DNA from: Fructobacillus parabroussonetiae
GTDB taxonomy: Bacteria; Bacillota; Bacilli; Lactobacillales; Lactobacillaceae
Assembly: GCF_018437265.1 (NCBI RefSeq)
Contig: NZ_JAAMFL010000001.1
Location: 145,014 to 209,013 of the forward strand
Length of the DNA: 64,000 nucleotides
Direction: 5' to 3'
The notes beneath the pieces were generated by a model. That model was not told the origin of the DNA, ran no database searches, and was given only the letters and a program-made list of their open reading frames with translations. Below are positions 52,433 to 61,038 of the stretch, in pieces. Every line of letters starts with the position of its first letter. Within the stretch, counting starts at the first letter, position 1. The translations under genes were made by a program, and so were the position numbers.

Positions 52433-52699
52433 TTACTTTGAATATTGGCCATTAATAAAGGTTAACTGGCTTGTATCACTGTATGTGCTGTATGCTTTCA
52501 CGACGGCAATAATGAAATCGACTAGTGGCCAGATACCAAGAGTTAACCAGCTACCAATTAATAACTTAAAAACGCCTAAACCAATTTGGCCTCGCATGAA
52601 GCGATCGATAGCAAAGGAACCAAAGAAAAAGGTACCAATCCAAACAAAGACGTGCTTGTTAATTATGATGACGTTTTGATTTTCACTGGTATTTTGCAT
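52433..52699 (-). CDS. TM2-domain membrane protein (copy B)
   Basis: An 88-residue TM2 protein, FGSFAIDRFMRGQIGLGVFKLL followed by LTLGIWPLVDFIIAVVKAY and the shared tail QLTFING-YS. The ATG at 52699 has AAGGAG in place; the frame extends further upstream without a ribosome site. A tandem duplication with copy A is likely; both keep separate promoters and terminators. Confidence 0.85.
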   Translation of the reverse strand: MQNTSENQNVIIINKHVFVWIGTFFFGSFAIDRFMRGQIGLGVFKLLIGSWLTLGIWPLVDFIIAVVKAYSTYSDTSQLTFINGQYSK

Positions 52700-52786
52700 G
52701 TAATTCTCCTTATTGTATATAAAATACGGTGCTCTCTTCATGATTATTAGGGTCAGTGTACAGAATTGTTTCCAATCAGTCAATCA

Positions 52787-52826
52787 AAAACCACCTGGCA
52801 CAGCTTCTTGTGTCAGGTGGTTTTCT
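52787..52826 (-). terminator. terminator behind the decayed membrane-protein gene
   Basis: ACCACCTG-C/ACA arms with the complement, T-tract on the minus strand, 9 bp after the fragment's stop codon. Confidence 0.8.
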
Positions 52827-52834
52827 TATCTAAT

Positions 52835-53013
52835 TTAGTTTGCCTTTACATCAGCGATGGCGACAGACTTTTTACCGATGGTAAAGAGAATCAAGCCGAA
52901 AATGACGTAGCCGAGCAAAACAGAAACTGACAAGCCGATGGCGTGACCGTCAAAGAAGGTCAAGTTACGCAAGAGCGTTCCAGTGGCACCAGGTGGCAAG
53001 AGTTGGCCGACCA
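52835..53013 (-). pseudogene. C-terminal remnant of a YhgE/ABC-2-type membrane protein
   Basis: About 59 codons remain: GQLLPPGATGTLLRNLTFFD, then a last membrane helix (SVSVLLGYVIFGLILFTIG) and a natural stop. The LPPGA-G-LLR pattern is typical of the end of YhgE/Pip-like and ABC-2 permeases. The rest of the gene is gone; upstream it runs straight into a broken TetR gene, so a deletion has joined them. The old terminator is still in place. Confidence 0.7.
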
Positions 53014-53246
53014 ATCTACGGTGGGAAGAGCATCAATTAACTGATCGAGTAACTCATCTGGAATTTTCTCCATCAAATCAAATTTTTCGAGGTAATGCGC
53101 ATAAAAGGTGGAGCGATTAATCCCGGCACGATCGATAATCCGTTTGACGAAATTTTGTCAAAGTTTTCTTTTTCTAAAAGTGCTAAAAACGTTTGCCGAA
53201 TGGCCTGGTCTGCTTTTAAAAAACGTTGATCCGTTTTCTTTACCAT
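53014..53246 (-). pseudogene. frameshifted and truncated TetR-family regulator
   Basis: From the ATG at 53246 (AAAGGA upstream) the frame reads MVKKTDQRFLKADQAIRQTF..NFDKIS; then the TetR helix continues in another register as KRIIDRAGINRSTFYAHYLEKF. One missing base after KIS explains the shift. The ligand domain is lost after IDALPTVDW, where sequence of the membrane protein begins. Intact, it would have regulated that exporter. Confidence 0.75.
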
Positions 53247-53274
53247 GGTGGTCCTTTATGAGATGTACAACGAA

Positions 53275-53799
53275 TTAATCGGCTTTGACGGGAACGGCGA
53301 CTTTGCCACGAAAGTCAGCGGCAAAAAGCCCCATCATGAATGAATCGTGGTATTCACCTTCCGCAAAGAAATGCTGCTTTAAACAACCTTCTTCTTGAAA
53401 GCCGATTTTTTTGTAAATGTGAACGGCAGCCGAGTTATCGACATCCACGTAGAGGTAGATTTTGTGGAGGTTTAATACGTTAAAGCCGTACTCGATACCG
53501 GCCCGCATTCCGGCCTGGGCCAAACCGTGCCCCTGGAATTTTGGATCGATAATGATCTGGATTTCGGCATGGCGGTGAATGGTGTTGATTTCCATCAATT
53601 CCACAACACCGGCAAAGTCACCGTTTTTTTCAATAACGAAACGCCGCTCCGTTTGATCAAGCACGTGCCGGTCATAGAGAATGGTTAATTCATCGAAGGA
53701 GTTGTAGGGTTCTTCAAACCAAAGTGCCATCACAGAACGTGAGTTCTTTTGTCGATAGATGTGAGCTAGGTCCTTTTTTTCAAGTGGCCGAATATTCAT
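53275..53799 (-). CDS. speG: SpeG, spermidine/polyamine N-acetyltransferase
   Basis: A 174-residue GNAT enzyme very close to SpeG: RPLEKKDLAHIYR, VMALWFEEPYNSFDEL, RRFVIEKNGDFAGVVELMEI, IIIDPKFQGHGLAQAG and VLNLHKIYLYVD. It acetylates spermidine to lower its toxicity. The ATG at 53799 has AGAGG; the frame upstream is only the anti-sense of tRNA-Gln. 28 bp separate it from the decayed TetR gene, so all three may once have formed an operon. Confidence 0.9.
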   Translation of the reverse strand: MNIRPLEKKDLAHIYRQKNSRSVMALWFEEPYNSFDELTILYDRHVLDQTERRFVIEKNGDFAGVVELMEINTIHRHAEIQIIIDPKFQGHGLAQAGMRAGIEYGFNVLNLHKIYLYVDVDNSAAVHIYKKIGFQEEGCLKQHFFAEGEYHDSFMMGLFAADFRGKVAVPVKAD

Positions 53800-53860
53800 G
53801 GAAACCTCTTTCTTATTTTGTAATAGCTTACCATACTTCATTAAGGCGAGGATAAAAGAA

Positions 53861-53893
53861 AAGGAGTGAAACCGAGGTGGTTTCACTCCTTTA
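53861..53893 (-). terminator. tRNA-Gln(CTG) terminator
   Basis: AAGGAGTGAAACC-GAGGT-GGTTTCACTCCTT hairpin between tRNA-Gln and speG; the minus-strand tail is T-rich. Confidence 0.8.
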
Positions 53894-53897
53894 TTAA

Positions 53898-53969
53898 TTG
53901 CCCCTGCTGGATTCGAACCAGCGCATAACGGCACCAGAAGCCGTCGCCTTACCGCTTGGCCAAGGGGCA
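53898..53969 (-). tRNA. tRNA-Gln (CTG)
   Basis: Acceptor TGCCCCT/AGGGGCA with discriminator A, anticodon loop TTCTGGT (CTG), T-loop GGTTCGAATCC. A promoter TTGCAT-N17-TAATAT lies upstream on the same strand. Confidence 0.97.
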
Positions 53970-54100
53970 ATTACTTGATATATATTAGCTAATTTTTCGA
54001 GAAAATGCAAGGGCTTTCCATTAAAAAAGTCGCTTTTTTTAAAAGACGACCATTGTCTTTAAGAGCAGCTGCTTTGATTTTCGTGAAATGGAAATGTCAT

Positions 54101-54129
54101 TTGAATTATGTGACTAGACCAATTATAAT
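54101..54129 (+). promoter_or_regulatory. gntR promoter with a candidate GntR half-site
   Basis: TTGAAT, exact 17-bp spacer, TATAAT. The spacer contains TGACTAGACCAAT, which resembles one half of the NagR/DasR-type operator (TGGTCTAGACCA). Autoregulation inferred. Confidence 0.55.
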
Positions 54130-54197
54130 GAGAAAAGAAAATCAATGGGGATAATCCCTAAATAAACCGAACTTATCCAATAGAGGAGGTTTTACCC

Positions 54198-54896
54198 ATG
54201 GCTATACCACGGTATATCGAAATTCATAATGAGATTCGGCAGCGAATTGCGGCTGGTGAATGGAAAACCAATAAGCGCCTGCCAGCAGAACGTGAATTGG
54301 CGGCGGCCTTTAATGTCTCACGAATGACGCTACGCCAAGCGATTCAGACCCTTGTTGATGAAGGAATTTTGGAACGACGCGTTGGTTCCGGTACTTTCGT
54401 AGCCGAGAAAAAGGTTTCGGAACGGGCCCTGGGCGTGACCTCCTTTACGGAGCTTATGAACAAATCGGGTCGCCATGCGCAATCCGTGACGGTTTCTTAC
54501 AAAGTCACCACACCCTCTGTTTCGGAAATGGATCACCTGAAGTTGAAGGCGGAAGACGAAGTCCTCGTGATGGAACGCCTGCGTTTGGGGGATGACGAAC
54601 CGATTTTGTTGGAGCAGACGACTTTGCCAGTTAAGTTGGTCAATAATTTCACCCGGTCGAAACTGACGGATTCGCTTTATAAGACCCTGATCGATGCCGG
54701 CATTCAGCCAGGTCGGGCTGAACAAACCATCACGGCTTCCTTGGCCACGGAACGGCAAGCAGCACTCTTGGAAATTAAGCGTGGTGACCCCATCCTATCC
54801 GTTCGCCAGGTGTCTTACGATCAGCAAGACCATCCATTCGAATATGTTCGCTCCTATTATGTCGGCGAACGCTTCGAATTCCAATTAACACGATAA
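54198..54896 (+). CDS. GntR/HutC-family regulator (UTRA domain)
   Basis: A 232-residue regulator. Winged helix at residues 5-70 (LPAERELAAAFNVSRMTLRQAI, RRVGSGTFVA), then a UTRA ligand domain (SFTELMNKSGRHAQSVTVSY, EPILLEQTTLPVKLV). Sugar-phosphate sensing as in NagR is typical of the family. GAGGAGG lies before the ATG. No metabolic operon is attached; the next gene has its own promoter. Confidence 0.88.
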   Translation: MAIPRYIEIHNEIRQRIAAGEWKTNKRLPAERELAAAFNVSRMTLRQAIQTLVDEGILERRVGSGTFVAEKKVSERALGVTSFTELMNKSGRHAQSVTVSYKVTTPSVSEMDHLKLKAEDEVLVMERLRLGDDEPILLEQTTLPVKLVNNFTRSKLTDSLYKTLIDAGIQPGRAEQTITASLATERQAALLEIKRGDPILSVRQVSYDQQDHPFEYVRSYYVGERFEFQLTR

Positions 54897-54901
54897 AGCA
54901 G

Positions 54902-54930
54902 GTCCTTCGCTTTGGCGGAGGGCTTTTTTG
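54902..54930 (+). terminator. gntR terminator
   Basis: GTCCTTCGC-TTTG-GCGGAGGGC with T7; the following TGA-TATAAT (to 54937) is the extended -10 of the next gene. Confidence 0.85.
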
Positions 54931-54968
54931 ATATAATGAACGACAATAAAAAGGATGGGAGCAGGTTG

Positions 54969-56156
54969 TTGGAAAATCGTCGTCAAGTTAAGCTATTCCT
55001 GGGGCAGGGAGCCTGGCACCGCCCTTGTTTTCTGCCATATGATCAGTTGCTCGCTAAACACCTCTTGATACTGGGGCAGACCGGTGCAGGAAAATCCACC
55101 TCAGCCAAGCAAATGATTGGCCAGCTACAAGAAGCCAACATCACCAATATCATCTTCGATCCGACTGGTGAATACCAGCGCGATATCGATCACTCCGTGA
55201 CGTACAAAGTCGGTGAAAATGGCTATATTGACTTAAGATCACGGTCGGCTGAAGCCATCGTGCGCCTGCTCGGACTTCACTGGTCAGCCGAACTAATAGC
55301 AAAGCTACAAGCAGCGATGACTTCTCTTCGAATTCAAGCGACTTTGCCAGTTGAAAGGGCTGGGGCGGACGGCCTTTATCAAAAGGTGGACCGGCCCGCT
55401 GCTGACTATGAAAAAGCAGCAAAAGCACTGACGGTGTTGAACCAAGATTATGATATGGCCTTACTGGCCAAGCAATTGGTCCAAGAGTTTGTTCAGCCTT
55501 TTTCAGATGAGCGAGCGGATTACAATCTTTTAGGGCAAGAACTTGATCATGAGGCGATTCAAAGGCATTGGGCGGCCATTCAAGAATTGCAGCAACGGTT
55601 AGATGATGAACAGTTGAACCGAATCTTTCATTTTCATCCTGTTCAGGAGGCGACGACCCAGTATGAGCTTTCCTTTGTTCTTCAGACTTTTGAAGAAAAG
55701 AAAGCGGCCCGTCGTTCGCTTATAGTTGATTTATCGGCCTTGCAACGCTATTCGAACGTTCAGCAGTCCGTGTTGTCTGATCTGATGGATAACATTCTAA
55801 TGAACCGTTTGGCCAGTTCGGTTCGGCAGCCAGTTGCGATTTTCTTGGACGAAGCCCACCGCTACTTGGATTTGACGAGGCCTATTAACGAAAACGGTCT
55901 TTTTCACTTGCTTCGCGAAGGTCGAAAAGTCAATCTCAACCTGGCAATTTCAACCCAGTCGCAAGAAGATCTTCCCCTGGCCATGCGGGGGCAGTTTGCC
56001 AGCCTGCTCATTCACCGCTATCCATCCACCGATGAATTCGAGACGCTGGGCCTTTCTGAAAGGGAAGGAAAGAAGGTCGCTCGATTAGCCATTGGTCAGG
56101 CGCTATTGAAAACGGAAAAGAAGCACCGCTTTTTGAAAATAAAAAAGCCACAATAA
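54969..56156 (+). CDS. orphan HerA/DUF87-like P-loop ATPase
   Basis: A 395-residue ATPase. N-terminal beta segment (VKLFLGQGAWHRPC), Walker A LILGQTGAGKSTSAKQMI (about 34-50), Walker B PVAIFLDEAHRYLD (about 285-298), and the late NLAISTQSQEDLP / RGQFASLLIHRYP, as in HerA/FtsK-type DNA translocases. HerA normally partners NurA nuclease or a Sir2/nuclease defence partner; none is adjacent. The start is a TTG at 54969, seven bases after GGGAG; other TTG/ATG choices exist upstream. Confidence 0.75.
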   Translation: MENRRQVKLFLGQGAWHRPCFLPYDQLLAKHLLILGQTGAGKSTSAKQMIGQLQEANITNIIFDPTGEYQRDIDHSVTYKVGENGYIDLRSRSAEAIVRLLGLHWSAELIAKLQAAMTSLRIQATLPVERAGADGLYQKVDRPAADYEKAAKALTVLNQDYDMALLAKQLVQEFVQPFSDERADYNLLGQELDHEAIQRHWAAIQELQQRLDDEQLNRIFHFHPVQEATTQYELSFVLQTFEEKKAARRSLIVDLSALQRYSNVQQSVLSDLMDNILMNRLASSVRQPVAIFLDEAHRYLDLTRPINENGLFHLLREGRKVNLNLAISTQSQEDLPLAMRGQFASLLIHRYPSTDEFETLGLSEREGKKVARLAIGQALLKTEKKHRFLKIKKPQ

Positions 56157-56160
56157 AGTA

Positions 56161-56196
56161 AAAAAGCCCTGGAATAGGATTATCCAGGGCTTTTTT
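56161..56196 (+). terminator. shared HerA / DUF1275 terminator
   Basis: AAGCCCTGGA..TCCAGGGCTT stem with A and T flanks between convergent genes. Confidence 0.9.
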
Positions 56197-56205
56197 AATC
56201 GTTTT

Positions 56206-56871
56206 TTATTCCCAGTGAACAATGCGACTCATCGCTAACGTGAGCATGGCCGAGAAAAGAATGGCAAAGTCTTTGACGAGGGGAATTAGCAGAGAAATGA
56301 CCAAGGCCCCGACAAAGAAGGCTAAAATGACCGTTGCTAAATCACGAGCCCGTTCTGCCATCGCTTTGTCCTTGCGGATCAGGCCCTCGTAAGTTGCGGC
56401 ACAGAGCGTCCGTAGGTTTCCAGTCATCAAAAGGGGCATAAAGGCGTTTCCCTTTAAAATTCGGAACTCTTGTAGGGCAGCGGCTGCTGCAATCGATAGA
56501 ATGGCGGTCGCCAACATGTTGGGGACACTTCGACCAATAATGGCTGAGAGGCTCAGCAAAACGGTCATGTACAGCAAAATGTACTCCCGTTCCTTATCGT
56601 GGTGCAGGTTCTTGATGACCCGGTAATGCTGCATGAATTTAACAACAAGGGTTCCAATGGCAAAGGCCATTAGTGAAAAAATGTATTGCCCGGCGCTGCC
56701 CCAGTGAAACTGGCTGACATTGATGCCAAGCAAAATGATGTTTCCCGTCTGTAGACCGGCGAAAACTTGGCCGTGTAGATGGTAGGAATAGGCGTCAATG
56801 GAGCCAGCGGTCATGGTTAATAAGCTGGCAAAGAAGACACGTTCATGGGATGGAAATTGCGATTTTGTCAC
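56206..56871 (-). CDS. DUF1275 (YoaK-like) membrane protein
   Basis: A 221-residue protein with six to seven helices and the family pattern: SLLTMTAGSIDAYSYHLHGQVFAG near the start, QTGNIILLG, and LLMTGNLRTLC in the second half. Function unknown in the family. The start is a GTG at 56871, since GGAGGT lies nine bases upstream; an ATG-initiated form 23 codons longer runs over this ribosome site. Confidence 0.85.
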   Translation of the reverse strand: MTKSQFPSHERVFFASLLTMTAGSIDAYSYHLHGQVFAGLQTGNIILLGINVSQFHWGSAGQYIFSLMAFAIGTLVVKFMQHYRVIKNLHHDKEREYILLYMTVLLSLSAIIGRSVPNMLATAILSIAAAAALQEFRILKGNAFMPLLMTGNLRTLCAATYEGLIRKDKAMAERARDLATVILAFFVGALVISLLIPLVKDFAILFSAMLTLAMSRIVHWE

Positions 56872-56952
56872 GTTGTTTGGACCTCCGACGAAAGAACATT
56901 TTACTACAAAATACCGAATAAAGTATGAAAAGTTGAACATTGAATTCGAACA

Positions 56953-56984
56953 AAAAAGTCCCGCTATCAGGCGGGACTTTTCAA
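56953..56984 (-). terminator. met operon terminator
   Basis: AAAAGTCCCGC/GCGGGACTTTT stem with T-rich tails, just after metI on the minus strand. Confidence 0.88.
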
Positions 56985-56989
56985 AAAGC

Positions 56990-57685
56990 TTATTTGTGAT
57001 TATATTTCTTGGCTAACCAATCGCCCGTTACCTGGACGATCAGCACCATGATGAGAACGAGAACGGTCGCAACCAGGGTGGTGTCGTTGGCAAAACGGTT
57101 GTAGCCATAGGCCACCGCCATGTTTCCAAGGCCACCGGCACCAATGGCACCGGCCATGGCCGTTAAGCCAATCAACGAAATTAAGGTCACGGTCGAAACG
57201 CGAATGATTTCGGAACGGCCTTCCTTGATGTAGACACCGAAAATGATTTGGCTAAAGGAGGCACCAACCGCCTGTGCCGCTTCGACAATGCCGCCATCCA
57301 CTTCGGAAAGGGCCACTTGAATCTGACGGGCATAGAAGGGGAAAACGCCCAGCGAAAGGGGAACAAGCGCAGCGTTAATGCCGATTTGCGTTCCAACTAA
57401 GGCTTTCGTGAAAGGGGCGATAAAGGCTAAGAGGATGATGAATGGCACTGCACGGAAGACGGAAACAATCTTATCAAGAATCCAGAAAACCGTTTTGTTT
57501 GGTGTGATGCCACGAGGGGAAGTCACGACCAGTCCGATACCAAAGATCAAACCGAGTAGGCCACCGAAAACGGCCGACCAAAAAGTCATGAACAAGGTCT
57601 GGAAAATCGCGGTTCCCCAGCCAGTATCACCGCCCCATCCCTGGTAGACGACGTTTGGAAATGTTTGTGAAAACCATGTACTCAT
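56990..57685 (-). CDS. metI: MetI, methionine ABC transporter permease
   Basis: A 231-residue permease with five helices. The coupling EAA loop reads [32 protein letters not shown] and [17 protein letters not shown] are typical MetI segments. Its start overlaps the metN stop by four bases. Last gene of the T-box-controlled operon. Confidence 0.95.
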   Translation of the reverse strand: MSTWFSQTFPNVVYQGWGGDTGWGTAIFQTLFMTFWSAVFGGLLGLIFGIGLVVTSPRGITPNKTVFWILDKIVSVFRAVPFIILLAFIAPFTKALVGTQIGINAALVPLSLGVFPFYARQIQVALSEVDGGIVEAAQAVGASFSQIIFGVYIKEGRSEIIRVSTVTLISLIGLTAMAGAIGAGGLGNMAVAYGYNRFANDTTLVATVLVLIMVLIVQVTGDWLAKKYNHK

Positions 57686-58761
57686 GCTTGTTCTCCCTTC
57701 AAGATGTTAACGGAAACGGATTGTGCGGCTAAGAAGTCTAGGGCAGCATCCATGTTCTTGGTGTCACCAGATAAGATGACGAGTAGGGAACCGACTTCGG
57801 TCTCTTGAAGGACTTCGACGTTTCCGTAAAGAATGTTGGCCACAATCCCAAAGTGTTGGTAAAGACTGGTGATTAATGGTTCGTTAGTGGCGTTACCCGA
57901 ATAAGTGAGTTGCGCAAAGAGCTGACCAGCCGCCAGGTCCGAAACTGCATCACTTTGACTAATTGCTTCGATTGCTTGGTCTTGATTGGTCGCCGTGGCG
58001 ATAAATTCCTTGGTTAATTCAGCACTTGGCTTGGTAAAGATATCCAACGTTGAGCCCTTTTCCAAGACCCGGCCGTTTTGCATCACCGCGACTTTGTTGG
58101 CGATGGCTTTGACCGCTTCCATTTCGTGGGTGATTAACAAGACCGTTAAGTTGTATTCTTTGTTCAGCTTTTTCAACAAAAACAAGATTTGCCGCGTTGT
58201 CTTCGGATCAAGGGCTGACGTCGCTTCGTCTGAAATCAGAATTTCAGGATCGTTGGCCAGGGCCCGGGCGATGGCCACACGTTGCTTTTGACCACCGGAA
58301 AGTTGGGAAGGATACTGGTTGGCACGATCGGATAAGTCGACTAATTCAAGCAGTTCGTGGACTTTTTCTTTCTTAACGCCTTCTTTTTCCTTGCTGTTTT
58401 CAAGGGCAAAGAGGACATTTTCTTCCACCGTTCGTTCGTTTAAGAGGTTGAAGTGCTGAAAGATCATCCCAATCTTGCGGCGCTTTTCCTTTAGTTCCTG
58501 TCCCTTGACCTTGTGGCTTGGTTGGTTTTCTTGCTTGTCAAAGAGCGTTTCGCCGTTGACGAGAACGGAACCGCTCGTTGGTTCTTGGAGTAGGTTGACG
58601 GTCCGGACCAAGGTGGACTTTCCGGCACCAGAATAACCAACGATTCCGTAAATATCACCTTTTTGGACATCGATTGAAACGTCTTGTACGGCGTGAATCG
58701 TTTTTCCTTTTGGTGTAAAAGTCACGTCGATGTTCTTTAATGAAATAATAGGGGCTGTCAT
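57682..58761 (-). CDS. metN: MetN, methionine ABC transporter ATPase
   Basis: A 359-residue ATPase. Walker [13 protein letters not shown], signature [15 protein letters not shown], Walker [14 protein letters not shown], and a C-terminal NIL domain (about 270-359) that in MetN binds methionine and inhibits transport. Followed by metI with an ATGA-type overlap. Confidence 0.95.
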   Translation of the reverse strand: MTAPIISLKNIDVTFTPKGKTIHAVQDVSIDVQKGDIYGIVGYSGAGKSTLVRTVNLLQEPTSGSVLVNGETLFDKQENQPSHKVKGQELKEKRRKIGMIFQHFNLLNERTVEENVLFALENSKEKEGVKKEKVHELLELVDLSDRANQYPSQLSGGQKQRVAIARALANDPEILISDEATSALDPKTTRQILFLLKKLNKEYNLTVLLITHEMEAVKAIANKVAVMQNGRVLEKGSTLDIFTKPSAELTKEFIATATNQDQAIEAISQSDAVSDLAAGQLFAQLTYSGNATNEPLITSLYQHFGIVANILYGNVEVLQETEVGSLLVILSGDTKNMDAALDFLAAQSVSVNILKGEQA

Positions 58762-58785
58762 ATGCGCCCTCCTTTCGCTTCCGTT

Positions 58786-59625
58786 TTAATTAAAGTGCTG
58801 ATCCCATGCCGCTTGTTCGGAGTCACCGTATTGTTCTTTAATGACTTGCTTGACCTGCTTGGTCTGGAATGCCTTGACCACGTCTTGGTAGGTCTTATTG
58901 TTCTTGTCCTTTGCCTTGGCTGCAATGACGTTAATCCAAAGCTTGGCGTCTTTGTTCAGGGGTTCCGTGTAGATACTGTCCTTTAATGAAAGACCAGCCG
59001 CCGTTGCGTAGTTTCCGTTGACGACGACACCCTTGGCATCGCCCAAAGTCCGGGCCGTTTGATCGGCTGAAATTTCCTTAATTTTAAGGTTCTTTGGATT
59101 CTTTGTAATGTCTTTTGTTGTCTTGAGGCCAGAACCGGCTGAAAGTTCAATTAGGCCGGCATTCTTCAAAACGTAGAGGGCGCGACTTTCATTTGAGGCA
59201 TCGTTTGGGACGACAATTGTATCGCCATCCTGGAAGTCCGAAACGTTCTTGTAAGACTGCGAATAAAGGTGGATGGGGGCGATGAAAGTTTGACCAATGG
59301 CCGTCAAATCTGTCTTGTTCTTACTATTGTAAGCATCCAAGAAGGCGTAGTGCTGGAAGGCGTTCAAATCGACATCGCCATTGTCCAGCGCTTTATTTGG
59401 TTGTGAGTAGTCGGTGAAGCGCTTGAACTTCAAGGTAATGCCATACTTGTCCTTGGCCGTTTTTGACACCTGTGACCAGACGGCATCGTCTTGCTTGTTC
59501 GCCGCCATAATCCCGATGGTGACCGTCTTGTTCGATTGTTGATTTGGCTGTACAAAGGAGAAATAGCCGAGAATCAAGATGACGATCAGAACGAGACTGT
59601 TAATGAGTTTGCTTTTTTTAGACAT
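58786..59625 (-). CDS. metQ: MetQ-like substrate-binding protein, copy 1
   Basis: A 279-residue NlpA-family binding protein. Domain features: VTIGIMAANKQDDAVW, DVDLNAFQHYAFLDAYN, DTIVVPNDASNESRALY and IKEISADQTARTL. The N-terminus is a membrane helix (about 8-24) without any cysteine, so it cannot be a lipoprotein; it is probably held by an uncleaved anchor. Copy 2 lies 1.4 kb upstream in the same operon. Methionine or its D- and oxidised forms are the expected ligands. Confidence 0.93.
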   Translation of the reverse strand: MSKKSKLINSLVLIVILILGYFSFVQPNQQSNKTVTIGIMAANKQDDAVWSQVSKTAKDKYGITLKFKRFTDYSQPNKALDNGDVDLNAFQHYAFLDAYNSKNKTDLTAIGQTFIAPIHLYSQSYKNVSDFQDGDTIVVPNDASNESRALYVLKNAGLIELSAGSGLKTTKDITKNPKNLKIKEISADQTARTLGDAKGVVVNGNYATAAGLSLKDSIYTEPLNKDAKLWINVIAAKAKDKNNKTYQDVVKAFQTKQVKQVIKEQYGDSEQAAWDQHFN

Positions 59626-59652
59626 GGTACTTTCTGTATTTCCTATCGTTTT

Positions 59653-60981
59653 TTATTGGTAACTTTCGAGAATGGCTTTAACAAACCGTACGTTCTCATC
59701 ATAGTCCTTTAAATGAATATTTTCATTTGGTGCGTGATCGAGTGTGCCGGGGTAGCCAATGCCAAGGGCCACAATTGGCGCATGGGTTGCTTCAAAGGCA
59801 TAGTTCATTGGCCCGGTGCCGGCTGAACTAGGCATCACAATTGGCTCCTTACCCGAGCTTTCCTGACTCAGTCGAATGACTCGTTTGATTTCAGGGTCCG
59901 TCATATCGGAACGATAACCAGCCTGTCCGAGGGTCTTTTCGACTTGGATATCTTGAAATCCTTTGGCGGCCAGGTGATCACTGATGGCTTTCAAGGTATC
60001 GTCGGGATCCATGCCAGGGACGAGGCGCGCTTCGACTTTGGCAGTGGCTTCGGCAGGCAAGACCGTCTTGACGCCAGCACCCTGGTAGCCAGTCGTGATG
60101 CCTTCAATATTCAGGGTTGGCTCGAAGTAGAGTGCCTGCTTCCAATCAGTGCCTCGTTTATCGGCAAGCAGGGGAGCCTCGATTTGGTTCTTCTTGATAA
60201 AGTCATTCTTGGTCTCTGGTAGGGCGGCAATCAATGCCTTTTCCCGTTGATTGGGTTTTCGTACCTGATCGTAAAAGTGGGGAACGAGAATGTGACCATC
60301 CTGATCGAAGAAGCTGGCAAGGGCTTGGCTGAGCCGCCAAGCTGCTGAATTGACCACCGCTGCAAGTGACGAGTGAAGGTCAATGCCAGCCGTCTTTGAT
60401 TTGAGGTTGAAGGTGACAATTCCTTTGTTTCCTCCGGAAATGATGGGACGGTCGTTTTGATCTTTTGATTCCGATTCCCAAATAATCAAATCCCCTTGGA
60501 TTTCAGGGTGTTTTTTAAAGTAGTCATCCAGGTGTTGGGAGGCCGTTTCTTCCGAGCCTTCGATGACAAAGAGGATGTTAACGGGCAATTGGCGGTCGTG
60601 CTCGTCGAGATATTCGGCCAAAGCCGTGAGCCGGGCCGTCAGATTTCCCTTATCGTCGTCAACGCCGCGGCCGTAAAGGTGGCCGTTTCGCTCGGTCAAC
60701 GTCCAGGGGTCAGAATCCCAAAGGTCAAAGGGTTCGGCTGGCTGGACATCGTAGTGGTTGTAAATGATCAACGTCTTGGCATCGGCCTTGTGACTTTTAA
60801 ATTGGCTGATGACCAATGGCGCAAAGTAGCTGTCGTCGACGGTCGTTTCACCGCCGAGTTCGGTGAGTGCCTGAGCGATTCGCTTAGCAGCCTCTGGCAA
60901 GTGTTCACGCTTTGCGGAAACGGAGGGGATGGCGACGAGTTCTTTTAATAGGTCTAGATATGTGTCACGTGCTGTTGTCAT
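59653..60981 (-). CDS. M20-family metallopeptidase (dipeptidase type)
   Basis: A 442-residue zinc peptidase. Metal ligands: His in IYNHYDVQPAE, Asp in YGRGVDDDKGN, Glu-Glu in EGSEETASQH, later Glu in IIWESESKD and a C-terminal His (IALGIGYPGTLDHAPNE). A dimerisation domain lies about 180-290. Placed between two metQ genes, so it may cleave Met-containing dipeptides or N-blocked Met taken up by the transporter. Such a pairing is inferred from context. Confidence 0.9.
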   Translation of the reverse strand: MTTARDTYLDLLKELVAIPSVSAKREHLPEAAKRIAQALTELGGETTVDDSYFAPLVISQFKSHKADAKTLIIYNHYDVQPAEPFDLWDSDPWTLTERNGHLYGRGVDDDKGNLTARLTALAEYLDEHDRQLPVNILFVIEGSEETASQHLDDYFKKHPEIQGDLIIWESESKDQNDRPIISGGNKGIVTFNLKSKTAGIDLHSSLAAVVNSAAWRLSQALASFFDQDGHILVPHFYDQVRKPNQREKALIAALPETKNDFIKKNQIEAPLLADKRGTDWKQALYFEPTLNIEGITTGYQGAGVKTVLPAEATAKVEARLVPGMDPDDTLKAISDHLAAKGFQDIQVEKTLGQAGYRSDMTDPEIKRVIRLSQESSGKEPIVMPSSAGTGPMNYAFEATHAPIVALGIGYPGTLDHAPNENIHLKDYDENVRFVKAILESYQ

Positions 60982-61038
60982 GTGCGGGTTCCTTTCTTTT
61001 ATGATGCTATGTACGCGAGGGACTTGCCCCCGTGTTGA

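Noticed and set aside
49158..54200. Prophage or integrated element after tRNA-Thr
   Set aside because: No integrase, structural phage gene or direct repeat of the tRNA 3' end was found, so only remnants can be suspected.
60496..60948. 150-codon frame opposite the M20 peptidase gene
   Set aside because: Antisense shadow of a gene with all metal ligands in place; no start signals of its own.
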